Below, piece after piece: positions 34,408 through 44,653 of a stretch of 64,000 bases of DNA. Position 1 is the first letter of the stretch; the number at the start of each line of letters is the position of its first letter. The translations under genes were made by a program, and so were the position numbers. Below the pieces are notes generated by a model. That model saw only the letters and a list, made by a program, of their open reading frames with translations, did no database searches and was not told the origin of the DNA. This DNA is from Thiocapsa roseopersicina (GTDB lineage: Bacteria > Pseudomonadota > Gammaproteobacteria > Chromatiales > Chromatiaceae): positions 310,001 through 374,000 of the forward strand of contig NZ_FNNZ01000001.1 in the NCBI RefSeq assembly GCF_900106925.1. Direction: 5' to 3'.

Positions 34408-35238
34408 ATGGGACAGCGCATGACCGAAAGAGATCTTCCCGACGCCGATCTTGCACCGCGGCAGGTGCCGAGTGCCGAGCGAACAGAAGCATCCGGCCGG
34501 GATGTTCGTGTCGGGCGCCCGATCGGCGTCGGTATCAGGCTTCGGAGCATCCTCTTTTTCGTGCTCTACAACCTGATGGGGGTTTTTCACAGTCTCGCCA
34601 GTGTCGCTGTAGCGCCATTTCAGACCTTCGAGCAACGTTATCGCTTCGTCAACCGCTGGACGCAAGCGACTATGTGGTTGCTGCGGCGGCTTAACGGTGT
34701 CGAGATCGAGGTCAGCGGGCTTGAGAATATCCCGTCGGACGAGCCGGTGGTGGTCTTGGCCAATCACCAAAGTCAGTGGGAGACCTTCTACCTTCAGTTG
34801 CTCTTCACGCCTCAGGCGACCGTGCTCAAGCGCGAGCTCCTCTGGGTGCCTTTCTTCGGTTGGGCACTCCTCCTGCTGCGACCGATTGCGATCGACCGAG
34901 GCCAGCCGAGTCAGGCATTGAAGACGCTCTTGCGGGTCGGTCAGGAACGGCTCGCGCAGGGTGTCAGCGTGGTGATCTACCCGGAAGGCACGCGGCAACC
35001 GCCGCGGCATCTGGGGCAATTCAACGCCGGAGGCGCCATGTTGGCCTGTCGTGCGGGACGACGGGTCGTTCCGATCGCCCATAATGCCGGCGACTGCTGG
35101 CCGGCCCGCTCGCTGTGGCGCTTCCCGGGCACCATCCGGGTCGTGATCGGAGAGCCGATCGATTGCGCGGGCGAGACCGCGAAAGCGGTGAACGAGAAGG
35201 CCGAGGAGTGGATTCGCGCGACGCTCGAACGCCTCTGA
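34408..35238 (+). CDS. plsC: 1-acyl-sn-glycerol-3-phosphate acyltransferase PlsC
   Basis: This 276-aa acyltransferase makes phosphatidic acid from lysophosphatidic acid at the inner membrane. An N-terminal hydrophobic helix (RSILFFVLYNLMGVFHSLAS) precedes the motifs: VVVLANHQSQWETFYLQLLF (motif I in the NHQSxWE form seen in many gammaproteobacterial enzymes), GWALLLLRPIAIDRG, VVIYPEGTRQPP (EGTR motif) and VVPIAHNAG. ATG 34408 follows a GTG at 34405; ATG 34420 is also possible. A strong terminator lies 25 bases after the stop codon. Confidence 0.92.
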   Translation: MGQRMTERDLPDADLAPRQVPSAERTEASGRDVRVGRPIGVGIRLRSILFFVLYNLMGVFHSLASVAVAPFQTFEQRYRFVNRWTQATMWLLRRLNGVEIEVSGLENIPSDEPVVVLANHQSQWETFYLQLLFTPQATVLKRELLWVPFFGWALLLLRPIAIDRGQPSQALKTLLRVGQERLAQGVSVVIYPEGTRQPPRHLGQFNAGGAMLACRAGRRVVPIAHNAGDCWPARSLWRFPGTIRVVIGEPIDCAGETAKAVNEKAEEWIRATLERL

Positions 35239-35264
35239 GGAACCGGCGGTCGTTGCATCTACGA

Positions 35265-35302
35265 AAAAGGCCGGGCCGCTGAAAAGCGGCCCGGCCTTTT
35301 TT
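35265..35302. terminator. Bidirectional rho-independent terminator
   Basis: The sequence aaaaggccgggccgct, a gaaa loop, then agcggcccggcctttttt forms a long GC-rich stem flanked by A-run and T-run. It can terminate plsC on the plus strand and the small exported-protein gene on the minus strand. Confidence 0.92.
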
Positions 35303-35320
35303 ATCGACGACGCGATGCGG

Positions 35321-35710
35321 TCAGTTCGTGATCGGTTCGCGCCCCTCGACGACCGCAGCGTAGTAGGGGCTGGTCTCCAAGAGCTCGAGCACACGCGAAT
35401 CCGCCAAGGCGTGGGCGATCTGCTCCAGCTCGGCGCTTGCGAATCGACCGCTCGGCGAGGCATCACCGCGGACACAGGTATCCGGCACGACCTCGTCGGA
35501 CAACTCGTGCAGCCGTGCCAGCATGTGCTCGGCCATAAGCTCGGCGGCGATCCGGCGCTGCTGTCGGTACCAGTCGTGACCGGCCTGTGTTGCGAAGCTG
35601 CGCTCGTTCTCGAAGCTGCCGTCGAGGCCGATCGCGAGAGGCCGGGTGTCGGCGGCCACGGCGGACGAGCCGACCAGTGCTGCGATCAGGAGGATCGAGG
35701 ATGTTTTCAT
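35321..35710 (-). CDS. Small exported protein of unknown function
   Basis: This 129-aa protein starts MKTSSILLIAALVGSSAVAA, a clear signal peptide with an AVAA cleavage site. The mature part is acidic, contains a central helix with HDWYRQQRRIAAELMAEHML and ends YYAAVVEGREPITN; it has one Cys pair partner only (PDTCVRG). I recognise no family. The longer frame to 35773 runs into A/T-rich promoter-like DNA and is less plausible. Its transcript ends at the shared terminator. Confidence 0.7.
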   Translation of the reverse strand: MKTSSILLIAALVGSSAVAADTRPLAIGLDGSFENERSFATQAGHDWYRQQRRIAAELMAEHMLARLHELSDEVVPDTCVRGDASPSGRFASAELEQIAHALADSRVLELLETSPYYAAVVEGREPITN

Positions 35711-35802
35711 GAGCCTTTGCTCTGCCATAAAATAAGTTAATGCTAATATACTGACAAATAGAGTCTGAGTCAAGGCGTCGGGAAATGGGGCGCCAGGCGC
35801 GA

Positions 35803-36729
35803 TTACGCGCGGGCAAGCGTCAGTCGATCGTGGCCGGCGAGGTCGGTTCGGGTGCTCGGCGCCTTAAGGCCGCCGTCGGCGAGGATTCGGCGAATATCGC
35901 TGCCTTGGTCGTAACCATGCTCGAGGAAGAGCCAGCCTCCGGGGCGCAGGCAGCGGCGTGCATCGGCCGCGATCGCGCGGTAGGCATCCAGGCCGTCGCC
36001 GCCGGGGGTCAGGGCCTCGCGTGGCTCGTATCGAAGATCGCCGCGGGCGAGATGCGGGTCGCCGTCGGCGACGTAGGGCGGGTTGCTCGCCAAGGCGTCC
36101 AGGCTGGCGGGCGCGAAGGCGTCCGACCAGTGTGCCCGGAGCAGGGTCACGTTTCGCAGGCCGAGCCGGACGATGTTCTCGCGAGCGACCTCGAGCGCGG
36201 CGGGAGAGCGATCCGTCGCAACGAGGTGCCACGCGGGTCGCTCGGTGGCCAAGGCGGCGGCGATGGCGCCGCTGCCGGTGCCGAGGTCGGCGACCCGCAG
36301 GGGTGCGTCGGCGCGGAGAGACTCAAGCGCCGTCTCGACCAGCAGCTCGGTCTCGGGGCGCGGGATCAAGGTCGCGGGTGTGACGAGGAGCTCCAGGCTC
36401 CAGAAGTCCTGTCGACTTCTGATATAGGCGATGGGCTCGCCGGCCAGGCGGCGGGCGAGCAGTGCGTCGAAGCGTGCGTAGGCATCGGGTGGGACAGGGT
36501 GGTCGGGCCAGGCGAAGAGACGGGTCCGAGACCAGCCTGCCGCTTCGGTCAGGAGCAGCTCGGCCTCCAATCGAGGCGTACCTTCGGGGAGGATTGCGAG
36601 CGCCGCTGTCGCCCCCTGTAGGACGGCCTCGACGCGCAGCTCGACCGCGCGCGATATTCCGCCGGGTTCTACTGTCGGCGCCGAGCAGGCCGCGTCTGAT
36701 GCGGCCCCGTCCGAACCGTTCTCAGCCAT
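35803..36729 (-). CDS. prmC: Peptide chain release factor N5-glutamine methyltransferase PrmC
   Basis: PrmC/HemK (308 aa) methylates the Gln of the GGQ motif in release factors. The N-terminal helical domain contains [20 protein letters not shown] and [19 protein letters not shown]. The SAM domain has [31 protein letters not shown] (motif I) and the catalytic [12 protein letters not shown] (NPPY). It overlaps the stop of prfA, its substrate gene, by 8 bases. The N-terminal 25 residues look family-atypical, so the start could lie slightly downstream. Confidence 0.94.
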   Translation of the reverse strand: MAENGSDGAASDAACSAPTVEPGGISRAVELRVEAVLQGATAALAILPEGTPRLEAELLLTEAAGWSRTRLFAWPDHPVPPDAYARFDALLARRLAGEPIAYIRSRQDFWSLELLVTPATLIPRPETELLVETALESLRADAPLRVADLGTGSGAIAAALATERPAWHLVATDRSPAALEVARENIVRLGLRNVTLLRAHWSDAFAPASLDALASNPPYVADGDPHLARGDLRYEPREALTPGGDGLDAYRAIAADARRCLRPGGWLFLEHGYDQGSDIRRILADGGLKAPSTRTDLAGHDRLTLARA

Positions 36730-37801
36730 GCATCATCGCGGTCAGCTCTTCGGCCTGATATTCCTGCAATAGCGGGTCGATGACCTGATCGAGCTGGCCC
36801 GTCATGATCTCGTCGAGCTTGTAGAGGGTCAGGTTGATGCGGTGGTCGGTCAGTCGGTTCTGGGGGAAGTTGTAGGTGCGGATCCGCTCGGAGCGGTCGC
36901 CGCTGCCCACCTGAAGCTTGCGCGATTGCGCCTGCTCCGACGCCTGAGTCGCGCGCGCGCCGGACAGCAGCTTGGCCTGGAGCAGCGACATGGCCTTGGC
37001 CCGGTTCTTGTGCTGGGAGCGTTCCTCCTGGCACTCGACGACGATACCGGAGGGCAGGTGGGTGATGCGGATCGCCGAGTCGGTCTTGTTGACATGCTGA
37101 CCGCCTGCGCCCGAGGAGCGGTACGTGTCGATGCGCAGCTCGCTCGGATTGATCGCGATGGAATCGATGGCGTCCGCCTCGGGCATGACGGCGACGGTAC
37201 AGGCGGAGGTGTGGACGCGGCCTTGGGATTCGGTCTCGGGAACGCGCTGAACCCGGTGCGCACCGGGCTCGAATTTGAGGCGCGAGAAGACACCGTTGCC
37301 GATGATGCGCACGATTACCTCCTTGTAACCGCCAAGCTCGCCGGGACTCTCGGCGATGGGCTCGATCTGCCAGCGCATCAGCTCGGCATAGCGCAGATAC
37401 ATCCGCAGCAAATCGCCGGCAAAGAGCGCGGCCTCGGCGCCGCCGGTGCCGGCACGGACCTCGAGAAAGACGTTGCGCTGATCGTCGGGATCCGGCGGGA
37501 CGAGGAGGCGATAGACCTCGGGCTCGAGCTGCTCGCGCCGGTCGTTTGCCTCGGCCATCTCCTCGCGCGCGAGTGCGGCCATCTCGGGATCGGCAAGCAT
37601 CTCCTCGGCGGCGGCCAAGTCGAGCTCCGCTGCGCGATACCGGTTGTAGGCCGCGATGAGGGGTTCGAGCTGGGCATACTCGCGGCTTAAGTCGCGGAAA
37701 CGATTCTGATCGGACTGGGTCTCGGATTCCGCCAGCAACGCGACGACCTCGCCGAAGCGCTCCGAGATGCGCTCCAGCTTGCCTCGGATGGATGGGTTCA
37801 T
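36722..37801 (-). CDS. prfA: Peptide chain release factor 1
   Basis: RF1 (359 aa) recognises UAA and UAG. It has the tripeptide region [20 protein letters not shown] (PxT anticodon-like motif in the PET form) and the catalytic loop [20 protein letters not shown] with [22 protein letters not shown] follows, and the C-terminal [18 protein letters not shown] is typical. ATG at 37801 fits the usual length of about 360 aa; the upstream in-frame extension overlaps hemA. The start overlaps the hemA stop (ATGA), in the conserved hemA-prfA-prmC operon. Confidence 0.97.
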   Translation of the reverse strand: MNPSIRGKLERISERFGEVVALLAESETQSDQNRFRDLSREYAQLEPLIAAYNRYRAAELDLAAAEEMLADPEMAALAREEMAEANDRREQLEPEVYRLLVPPDPDDQRNVFLEVRAGTGGAEAALFAGDLLRMYLRYAELMRWQIEPIAESPGELGGYKEVIVRIIGNGVFSRLKFEPGAHRVQRVPETESQGRVHTSACTVAVMPEADAIDSIAINPSELRIDTYRSSGAGGQHVNKTDSAIRITHLPSGIVVECQEERSQHKNRAKAMSLLQAKLLSGARATQASEQAQSRKLQVGSGDRSERIRTYNFPQNRLTDHRINLTLYKLDEIMTGQLDQVIDPLLQEYQAEELTAMMHG

Positions 37802-39072
37802 TGAGTCGAAATGGCGCGGTTCGGGTCGAGCTGGAAGAGCTCGTTGGCCGCCACCAGGATCTCCGCCTCGCCTTCGCGGGCGGCTTGGCGCAGACGCGAG
37901 CTGGGCGCATGCAGCAGTTTGTTGGTCAGGGTGTGGGCGAGATAGTTGAGGACCTCGGTCGGCGGCTTGCCGGCGTCGAGCTGGCGCTGGGCGCGTGCAA
38001 GGACATCGTCGCGCAGCTCTTCGGCGCGTTGACGGTAGTCCTGGATGAGCCCGGCGGCATCCAACGAGCGCAGCCACGCCATGAACTCGTCGGCGTGGAA
38101 GGCGATGATGTCTTCGGCCTGAGCGGCGGCGGCCTGACGCGAGCGCAGACCCTCGTCGATGACGCCCTGCAAATCGTCGATGGTGTAGAGATAGACGTCG
38201 CTGAGCTCCCGGACCTCGGGCTCGATGTCACGCGGCACCGCGATGTCGACCATGAACATCGGACGATGCTTGCGTTTCTTCAATGCCCGCTCCACCGTGC
38301 CTTTGCCGAGCACCGGCAAGGGGCTGGCAGTGGAGGCGATGACGATGTCGGCCTCGGCCAGGTGGTTGCCGATCTCGGCAAGGGCAATGGCATATCCGTC
38401 GAACTGGGCGGCCAGCTCATGGGCGCGCTCGACGGTACGGTTCGCGACGATGATGCGTCCGATCCCGGCGCGGTGCAGATGGCGGGCGGCCAGCTCGATA
38501 GTCTCGCCGGCGCCGATCAAGAGTGCGGTCTGCTGGGTCAGGTCGCTGAAGATTTGGCGTGCGAGGTTCACTGCGGCGAAGGCGACCGAGACGGGGCTGC
38601 TGCCGATCGCGGTCTCGGTGCGGACGGTCTTGGCGACCGAGAAGGCATGCTGGAAGAGACGTCCGAGCAGCTTCCCGGTCGCGGTACAGTCGGTCGCGGT
38701 CTGATAGGCGGTCTTCACCTGACCCAGAATCTGCGGCTCGCCCAAGACCATCGAATCGAGCCCGCTACAGACGCGCAGCAGGTGGGTAACCGCATCGCGA
38801 CCGAGATGGGCGTACAGAAAAGGCCCCACCCGTTCCTGCTCGACCCCGTGGAATCTGCTCAACCAGTGCCGGGCCGCCTCTTCGGAGCAATCCTGCACCG
38901 CACAGTAGATCTCGGTACGGTTGCAGGTGGAGAGCACGACACCCTCGGCGATGCCGTCGCAATTGGTGAGGTCGCGCAGGGCGCCGACGATGATGTCGGG
39001 GCCGAAGGCGAGCCGCTCGCGGACATCGACCGGCGCCGTCTTGTGATTGAGTCCGAGAACAAGCAGCTTCAT
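37798..39072 (-). CDS. hemA: Glutamyl-tRNA reductase HemA
   Basis: HemA (424 aa) reduces glutamyl-tRNA to glutamate-1-semialdehyde, the first step of C5 tetrapyrrole synthesis, which supplies heme and, in a phototroph, bacteriochlorophyll. It starts [20 protein letters not shown], has the active-site Cys in [12 protein letters not shown] (residue about 50), [18 protein letters not shown], the NADPH motif [17 protein letters not shown] and [12 protein letters not shown]. The C-terminal dimerisation helices end with [13 protein letters not shown]. Length and start match the family. Confidence 0.97.
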   Translation of the reverse strand: MKLLVLGLNHKTAPVDVRERLAFGPDIIVGALRDLTNCDGIAEGVVLSTCNRTEIYCAVQDCSEEAARHWLSRFHGVEQERVGPFLYAHLGRDAVTHLLRVCSGLDSMVLGEPQILGQVKTAYQTATDCTATGKLLGRLFQHAFSVAKTVRTETAIGSSPVSVAFAAVNLARQIFSDLTQQTALLIGAGETIELAARHLHRAGIGRIIVANRTVERAHELAAQFDGYAIALAEIGNHLAEADIVIASTASPLPVLGKGTVERALKKRKHRPMFMVDIAVPRDIEPEVRELSDVYLYTIDDLQGVIDEGLRSRQAAAAQAEDIIAFHADEFMAWLRSLDAAGLIQDYRQRAEELRDDVLARAQRQLDAGKPPTEVLNYLAHTLTNKLLHAPSSRLRQAAREGEAEILVAANELFQLDPNRAISTQ

Positions 39073-39240
39073 AGTTCTGAGGATGTCAGGTGGTGATCCT
39101 CGCGATTGTCCGACTTTCGAGGGTCGATGAAAACCCACCGACGTCGATCTTGTGGTTTTTCGGGTGTGGGAGGAAGGAACTGCTTCGCTATACTGGGCTC
39201 TCACGATCACAATCGTTGTTGGATTGGCTCTTGCCGGATC

Positions 39241-41049
39241 ATGCACATGCCACGCTCGTTTCTGCTTTCCACTGTCGGCGGGTTCTTTGCCGTCTTGGCG
39301 TTTCTGTCCGCGGGCGCATTCGCGCAGATCCCGGATCCTGCATCGAGCCCGGAATCGACCCCGGCGCCTGCTGGCCCTCCGCAACCCGAGCGATCCGCCG
39401 ACACGCAGGCCGATCGCCCGGAGGCCGATGCGGCGGGTCTCTCCGGGGGGCTGGACGCCGATCAGATCTATGCGGTCCTGGTTGCCGAGATCGCCGCACG
39501 GCGCGGCGATATGGACACCGCATTCACCTATTATCTCGAGGCCGCCGACCTCACGAAGGATCCCCGCCTGACCGAGCTGGCCGTGCGTTCAGCCATCACT
39601 GCGGGCAACGATGCGGCGACCGAGCAGGGCTTGCGGCGCTGGCTGGACCTCGACCCCACGTCGACCGGCGCGCATCAGATGGGCGCCTTCTCCCGCATCA
39701 AGGCGAACGACCACGAGGGGGCGCTCATGCACCTGATGCGTCTCGTGCAGCTCTCGCCCGATGACCCGGACGCGGCATTCGGACAGGCCGCCGCCATCAT
39801 TTCGCGGGCGCCGACGCCTGCGGCCCGTGTCGGACTGATGCAGGCGCTGGCCGACCAGTTTCCGCAGAGCGCGCATGCGCAGCAGTCGCTCGCGATGGTG
39901 GCGGCCAGCGCGTCGCAGCTCGAGATCGCCGATGCCGCCGCACGCCGGGCGCTCGAGCTGAGCCCGGAATGGAACAAGCCGAGACTGTTTTTGGTGAAGC
40001 TGTTGATCTCCTCGGACAAGCGCGGCGAAGCGCGGTCGTTGCTGGAGGAGTATCTCGCGCTCAGTCCCGACGATCAGGTGTTGCGGATGCTGTACGGACA
40101 GCTCCTCGTCGAGGAGGAGGAGTTCTCCAGTGCGCGCGATGTCTTTCAGCGCCTACTCGACAATCGTCCGAAGGAGCCGGATGTGCTGTTCGCGGTCGGG
40201 GTTCTGTCGCTGCAGCTCGAGGATACGGAAGGGGCGCGCATCTATTTCACGCGTTTGTACGAGACCGGCGAGCGTCGAGACGAGGCGGCCTTCTACCTGG
40301 GGCAGGTCGAGGAGCGTGCCGAAAATCCCGAGGCCGCTCTTGCGTGGTACGGCAAGGTCAAGGGCACGAATTCGGTCGATGCGCAGATCCGCACGGCATT
40401 GTTGAGCGCAAAGGGCGGCGACATTCGGCGTGCGCGCGAGATCCTCCAGCAGCTGCGCGACCGAGGACCGGATAACGCCGTTCTTCTCTACTTGGTCGAG
40501 ACCGAGATTCTCGAGTCGGTCGGTCGGCCGGACGAGGCGATGGCGATCTTCGACAGTGCCTTGCAGGCATTTCCGGACGACGAAAATCTGCTTTACGCGC
40601 GGGCGCTTTCGGCGGTCAAGCTCGATCGGATCGTCCTCGCCGAGCAGGATCTGAGGCGGATCATCGAGATCGACCCCGAGCATGCCGATGCCCTGAATGC
40701 ACTCGGCTACACGCTGGCGGATCGAACCGATCGCTACGCCGAGGCGAAGGGCTACATCGAGAAGGCCTATGCGCTCAAGCCGGATGAGCCGGCGATCCTC
40801 GACAGTATGGGTTGGGTGCATTACCGCCTCGGCGATTACGAGACCGCCCTCGATTATCTCAGGCGCGCGCTCGAGCACCTGAGCGACGGGGAAATCGCGG
40901 CGCACCTCGGCGAGGTACTATGGGCCATGAATCGTCGCGAAGAGGCCCTCGAGGTCTGGGAGGCTGCGGCCAAGGAGCATCCGGACCACGGGTATCTCAA
41001 AGAGGTCATGGGGCGGCATCGCGCATCCGGCGGCGAGCCGTCCCGATGA
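39241..41049 (+). CDS. Exported tetratricopeptide-repeat protein
   Basis: This 602-aa protein has a signal peptide (SFLLSTVGGFFAVLAFLSAG ending AFAQ) and a long TPR solenoid. Repeats visible include HQMGAFSRIKANDHEGALMH, VLFAVGVLSLQLEDTEGARI, AFYLGQVEERAENPEAALAW and the well-conserved last ones ALNALGYTLADRTDRYAEAK and ILDSMGWVHYRLGDYETALD. Proteins of this type often precede lolB-ispE in gammaproteobacteria. ATG 39241 (or 39247) is chosen for the signal peptide. Its stop overlaps the ispE start. It is divergent from hemA. Confidence 0.85.
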   Translation: MHMPRSFLLSTVGGFFAVLAFLSAGAFAQIPDPASSPESTPAPAGPPQPERSADTQADRPEADAAGLSGGLDADQIYAVLVAEIAARRGDMDTAFTYYLEAADLTKDPRLTELAVRSAITAGNDAATEQGLRRWLDLDPTSTGAHQMGAFSRIKANDHEGALMHLMRLVQLSPDDPDAAFGQAAAIISRAPTPAARVGLMQALADQFPQSAHAQQSLAMVAASASQLEIADAAARRALELSPEWNKPRLFLVKLLISSDKRGEARSLLEEYLALSPDDQVLRMLYGQLLVEEEEFSSARDVFQRLLDNRPKEPDVLFAVGVLSLQLEDTEGARIYFTRLYETGERRDEAAFYLGQVEERAENPEAALAWYGKVKGTNSVDAQIRTALLSAKGGDIRRAREILQQLRDRGPDNAVLLYLVETEILESVGRPDEAMAIFDSALQAFPDDENLLYARALSAVKLDRIVLAEQDLRRIIEIDPEHADALNALGYTLADRTDRYAEAKGYIEKAYALKPDEPAILDSMGWVHYRLGDYETALDYLRRALEHLSDGEIAAHLGEVLWAMNRREEALEVWEAAAKEHPDHGYLKEVMGRHRASGGEPSR

Positions 41050-41933
41050 GCCAGCGCCCGATGAGAGAGCCACTCATGATCGAGCCGGTCCCCGCGTCGT
41101 TTTGGCCCGCGCCTGCCAAACTCAATCTCATGCTGCGCATCGTCGGGCGTCGGCCGGACGGTTATCACGAGCTGCAGACGGTGTTCCAGTTCATCGACCG
41201 TTGCGATCGGCTTCGGTTCGAGGTGCGCGAAGACGGGCTGATCCGCCGTCTCGTCGACGTGCCGGGTGTCGCGCCGGAGGACGATCTGACGGTCCGTGCG
41301 GCGCTGACCCTCCGCGACGCGACAGGTTGCCGCCTCGGGGCGGATATCCGCTGCGAGAAGCTGCTTCCGATGGGCGGGGGGCTCGGCGGCGGTAGCTCCG
41401 ACGCGGCGACCACGCTGGTTGCGCTGAATCGACTCTGGGCCACCGGTCTCGACGAGGACGCCCTCGCGAAGCTGGCCCTCCCTCTGGGCGCCGACGTACC
41501 TGTCTTCGTGCGCGGATTTGCGGCTTGGGGAGAGGGTGTCGGCGAGCGCCTGACGCCGGTCGCGTTGCCCGAGCCCTGGTATTTGGTGCTGTCTCCGCCC
41601 TGCTCGGTCTCGACGAGGGATGTGTTTATGCATCCTGAGTTGACACGGGATTCGGTGCCCGCCAAACTAGCGGACTTCGTTGCCGGCGACGTTTCGAACG
41701 ATTGCTTGAGCGTCGTGCGACGCGAGTACGCTCCGGTCGCGCAGGCCCTCGACTGGCTTTCGGGCTGGGGCGGTGGACGTTTGACCGGAACCGGGGCTTG
41801 TGTGTTTGCGGTCTTCGACGATCGCTCGCAAGCGCTCTGCGCGCTTGAGCAATGTCCGCCCGAGATGCGTGCGTTCGTCGCCCGCGGGCTGAATCGATCG
41901 CCGCTGCTCGCGCACATGGAGATGCTGCCCTGA
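41046..41933 (+). CDS. ispE: 4-diphosphocytidyl-2-C-methyl-D-erythritol kinase IspE
   Basis: IspE (295 aa) phosphorylates CDP-methylerythritol in the MEP isoprenoid pathway, which in a phototroph also feeds carotenoids. It has PAPAKLNLMLRIVGRRPDGY with the catalytic region, the GHMP phosphate loop LPMGGGLGGGSSDAATTLVA, PLGADVPVFVRGFAAWGEGV and the C-terminal LTGTGACVFAVF. The start is ATG 41046, coupled by ATGA to the TPR gene; ATG 41061 or 41076 are alternatives. Confidence 0.95.
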   Translation: MSQRPMREPLMIEPVPASFWPAPAKLNLMLRIVGRRPDGYHELQTVFQFIDRCDRLRFEVREDGLIRRLVDVPGVAPEDDLTVRAALTLRDATGCRLGADIRCEKLLPMGGGLGGGSSDAATTLVALNRLWATGLDEDALAKLALPLGADVPVFVRGFAAWGEGVGERLTPVALPEPWYLVLSPPCSVSTRDVFMHPELTRDSVPAKLADFVAGDVSNDCLSVVRREYAPVAQALDWLSGWGGGRLTGTGACVFAVFDDRSQALCALEQCPPEMRAFVARGLNRSPLLAHMEMLP

Positions 41934-41979
41934 TCCGGTGTCGTGCCGAGCGCGTGATTTCGAAGTCCAGACCAGTTTT

Positions 41980-42054
41980 TGGGGCGTAGCCAAGCGGTAA
42001 GGCACCGGGTTTTGATCCCGGCACCCCCAGGTTCGAATCCTGGCGCCCCAGCCA
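41980..42054 (+). tRNA. tRNA-Gln (anticodon TTG)
   Basis: The 75-base tRNA has acceptor tggggcg/cgcccca, D-arm tagccaagcggtaaggc, anticodon loop with TTG in gttTTGatc, T-arm gttcgaatcc and encoded CCA (42052-42054). A tRNA-Gln between ispE and prs is a conserved gammaproteobacterial arrangement. Confidence 0.97.
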
Positions 42055-42273
42055 AACCCTGTCGAGCCGAGCCCCGCGTGAAAGGCGGTGATTCGCGCGA
42101 GACGGGCTATTCGCCGTCGTCGCGGAGATGAGCCGAGCGCCGAGCTGCTTGTATCCGGAACGGCTCTTCGTGGGTCGAGGTTTCCCTGCGCCGCGCCCGC
42201 TTGCCGATGAGTCGACGCTTGTCATTCGTGCCCCGATGTTGTCATCCTCCAGCAAGACGTCAGGAAATCGCCA

Positions 42274-43227
42274 GTGCCTGCCAGCCATTTGATGGTTTTT
42301 TCCGGGAATGCCAATCCGGAGCTCTCGGTCGAGATCGCCGGTTATTTGAGTGTCCCGCTCGGTAAAGCCGTCGTCGGTCAGTTCAGCGACGGCGAGGTGA
42401 TGGCCGAGATTCAGGAAAACGTGCGCGGGCGCGATGTCTTTGTCGTGCAGCCGACGGGGGCTCCGACGAACGACAATCTGATGGAGCTGCTGGTTATGAT
42501 CGACGCCCTGCGCTGGGCGTCGGCCAAGCGCATCACCGCGGTCATCCCTTATTTTGGCTATGCCCGGCAAGACCGCCGGCCCCGGTCCGCGCGCGTTCCG
42601 ATCACGGCGCGCCTCGTCGCCAAAATGATCGGTCAGTCCGGCGCCGATCGCGTTCTGACCGTCGATCTGCACGCGGATCAGATCCAGGGGTTCTTCGATA
42701 TCCCGGTCGACAACGTCTATGCCTCGCCGATTCTGTTGGGCGATGTTTGGCGAAAGCGCTACGACGATCTCATGGTCGTTTCGCCGGACGTCGGCGGCGT
42801 GGTGCGCGCGCGCGCACTTGCCAAACGGCTCGACGATGCGGATCTCGCGATCATCGACAAGCGCCGTCCGCGCGCGAACGAGGCGAAGGTCATGAACATC
42901 ATCGGCGATGTTCGGGATCGCTCGTGTGTCATCGTCGATGACCTGGTCGATACGGCGGGGACCCTATGCAGTGCCGCTGCGGCGCTGAAAGACGCCGGTG
43001 CCTGTCGAGTCGTGGCTTACTGCACCCACGCGGTGCTTTCGGGGCCGGCCGTCGACAACATCTCGGCATCCCGGCTCGACGAGTTGGTGGTCACCAATAC
43101 CATCCCGTTGCGTCCGGCGGCGAAGGCTTGTCCCAAGATCAGGCAGTTGAGTATCGGCGAGCTGCTTGCCGAGACGATGCGCCGAGTCTCGAACGAAGAG
43201 TCGGTCAGCTCACTTTTCGTCGACTGA
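42274..43227 (+). CDS. prs: Ribose-phosphate pyrophosphokinase
   Basis: PRPP synthetase (317 aa) makes PRPP from ribose-5-phosphate and ATP. It shows [40 protein letters not shown], the ATP loop [60 protein letters not shown] and the PRPP loop [21 protein letters not shown] start at 42274 gives the N-terminus MPASHLMVF, similar to the E. coli gene, which also starts with GTG. It is followed by rplY and pth, the standard order. Confidence 0.97.
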   Translation: MPASHLMVFSGNANPELSVEIAGYLSVPLGKAVVGQFSDGEVMAEIQENVRGRDVFVVQPTGAPTNDNLMELLVMIDALRWASAKRITAVIPYFGYARQDRRPRSARVPITARLVAKMIGQSGADRVLTVDLHADQIQGFFDIPVDNVYASPILLGDVWRKRYDDLMVVSPDVGGVVRARALAKRLDDADLAIIDKRRPRANEAKVMNIIGDVRDRSCVIVDDLVDTAGTLCSAAAALKDAGACRVVAYCTHAVLSGPAVDNISASRLDELVVTNTIPLRPAAKACPKIRQLSIGELLAETMRRVSNEESVSSLFVD

Positions 43228-43306
43228 ATTTAAACCATTCCGGCGTTGCGATCCTGGTCGCGGGATCCGGCGCGCTTTTGTAGTCATCATCAACCGGAGA
43301 ACGCCG

Positions 43307-43918
43307 ATGAGCGTCAGTTTCGAGATCAACGCGCAGCCCCGCGCAACTGCAGGAACGGGTGCGAGCCGCCGCCTGCGTCGCACGGGACAAGTGCCCGCCA
43401 TTGTTTACGGTGGCCATCAGGAGCCCGAGATGGTCTCGGTCGGTCATAACGAGATGCTCAAGCACCTCGAGAACGAGGCGTTCTACTCGCACGTCCTCGA
43501 TCTGAAGATCGGGGAGCGCTCGGTGAAGGTCGTCTTGAAAGACCTGCAGCGCCATCCCGCAAAGCCATTCGTGCAGCATGTGGACTTTCTGCGGATCACG
43601 CAGGACGAGAAGCTGCGCATGAGCGTGCCCTTGCATTTCATCAACGAGGACCGCTCCAAGGGCATCAAGATGGGTGGGCAGGTGTCCCACAACATCACCG
43701 AGCTCGAGATCCTCTGTCTGCCGAAGGATCTCCCGGAGTTCATCGTCGTCGACATGGGCGATACGGATATCGGCCAGATCATCCACTTGTCGGAGATCCA
43801 GATGCCCGAGGGTGTGAGTCTGGCTCATACCCCGGATTCGGACGAGGCCGTCGCCATGGTTTACGGTCCGCGCGGTGGCGGAGACGACGAGGCGGAGGGG
43901 GAAGAGGAAGGCGCCTGA
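43307..43918 (+). CDS. rplY: 50S ribosomal protein L25 (CTC form)
   Basis: This 203-aa protein is the long L25/general stress protein Ctc form. The N-terminal 5S rRNA-binding domain covers INAQPRATAGTGASRRLRRT, GQVPAIVYGG and VLKDLQRHPAKPFVQHVDFL. A C-terminal beta domain (HFINEDRSKGIKMGGQVSHN, LSEIQMPEGVSL) ends in an acidic tail GGGDDEAEGEEEGA. Start ATG 43307 is preceded by a gga-rich site. Gene order prs-rplY-pth supports it. Confidence 0.95.
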   Translation: MSVSFEINAQPRATAGTGASRRLRRTGQVPAIVYGGHQEPEMVSVGHNEMLKHLENEAFYSHVLDLKIGERSVKVVLKDLQRHPAKPFVQHVDFLRITQDEKLRMSVPLHFINEDRSKGIKMGGQVSHNITELEILCLPKDLPEFIVVDMGDTDIGQIIHLSEIQMPEGVSLAHTPDSDEAVAMVYGPRGGGDDEAEGEEEGA

Positions 43919-44056
43919 CATCACCGGACGCCTTACGCGGCCGACGACAGTGCCGATTCGCCCACCTGAAAGAAGGTTTCTCGGCGTCGACCGGGTGCTC
44001 GATGGTTGCTTTTCCGGCCTCGGGTGCCCGTGTCCTGCGCCGGTCGGCGGTGCCCG

Positions 44057-44653
44057 GTGAGCGAGCTCGCGGGCATTCGGCTGATCGTCGGGCTCGGTAA
44101 TCCGGGCGAGCAGTACGAGGCCACGCGTCACAATGTCGGCTTTTGGCTCGTCGATCGGATCGCCGAGGACTTCCACGAGACGTTCCGCGCCGAGTCCAAA
44201 TTTTTCGGCCATCTCGCCCGAATCCGCGTCTGCGGGGCGGATCTGCGTCTACTCAAGCCCTCGACCTACATGAATCGCAGCGGTCAATCGATCGCCGCGG
44301 TCGCCCGCTTCTATTCCATCCCCCCCGAGCAGATCCTCGTTGCTCACGACGAGCTCGACCACCCCGTCGGCCAGGTTCGCCTCAAGCAGGGCGGCGGTCA
44401 TGCCGGACATAACGGGCTGCGCGACACCATCGATGCACTCGGGGGCAGTCGTGATTTTTGGCGCCTGCGGATCGGGATCGCCCACCCGGGCGACCGTACC
44501 CTGGTGACAGGCTATGTCCTCGGACGTCCGTCCAAGGCCGACGCCGAGCAGATCGACGCAGCGCTTGCCGATGCCGAGAGAATCCTCGATGATCTCGTCG
44601 CCGGTCGCTTCCAGATCGCCATGAATCGTCTCCATTCGCAACGACGCGATTGA
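44057..44653 (+). CDS. pth: Peptidyl-tRNA hydrolase
   Basis: Pth (198 aa) releases peptides from stalled peptidyl-tRNAs. It has IRLIVGLGNPGEQYEATRHN with the catalytic His after RHN, then VGFWLVDRIAED, LLKPSTYMNRSGQSIAAVAR, LVAHDELDHPVGQVRLKQGG, GHAGHNGLRDTIDALG and RLRIGIAHPG. The GTG start at 44057 places the family motif right after the N-terminus; the frame upstream to 44006 is not family-like. ychF, commonly next, is not present. Confidence 0.95.
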   Translation: MSELAGIRLIVGLGNPGEQYEATRHNVGFWLVDRIAEDFHETFRAESKFFGHLARIRVCGADLRLLKPSTYMNRSGQSIAAVARFYSIPPEQILVAHDELDHPVGQVRLKQGGGHAGHNGLRDTIDALGGSRDFWRLRIGIAHPGDRTLVTGYVLGRPSKADAEQIDAALADAERILDDLVAGRFQIAMNRLHSQRRD

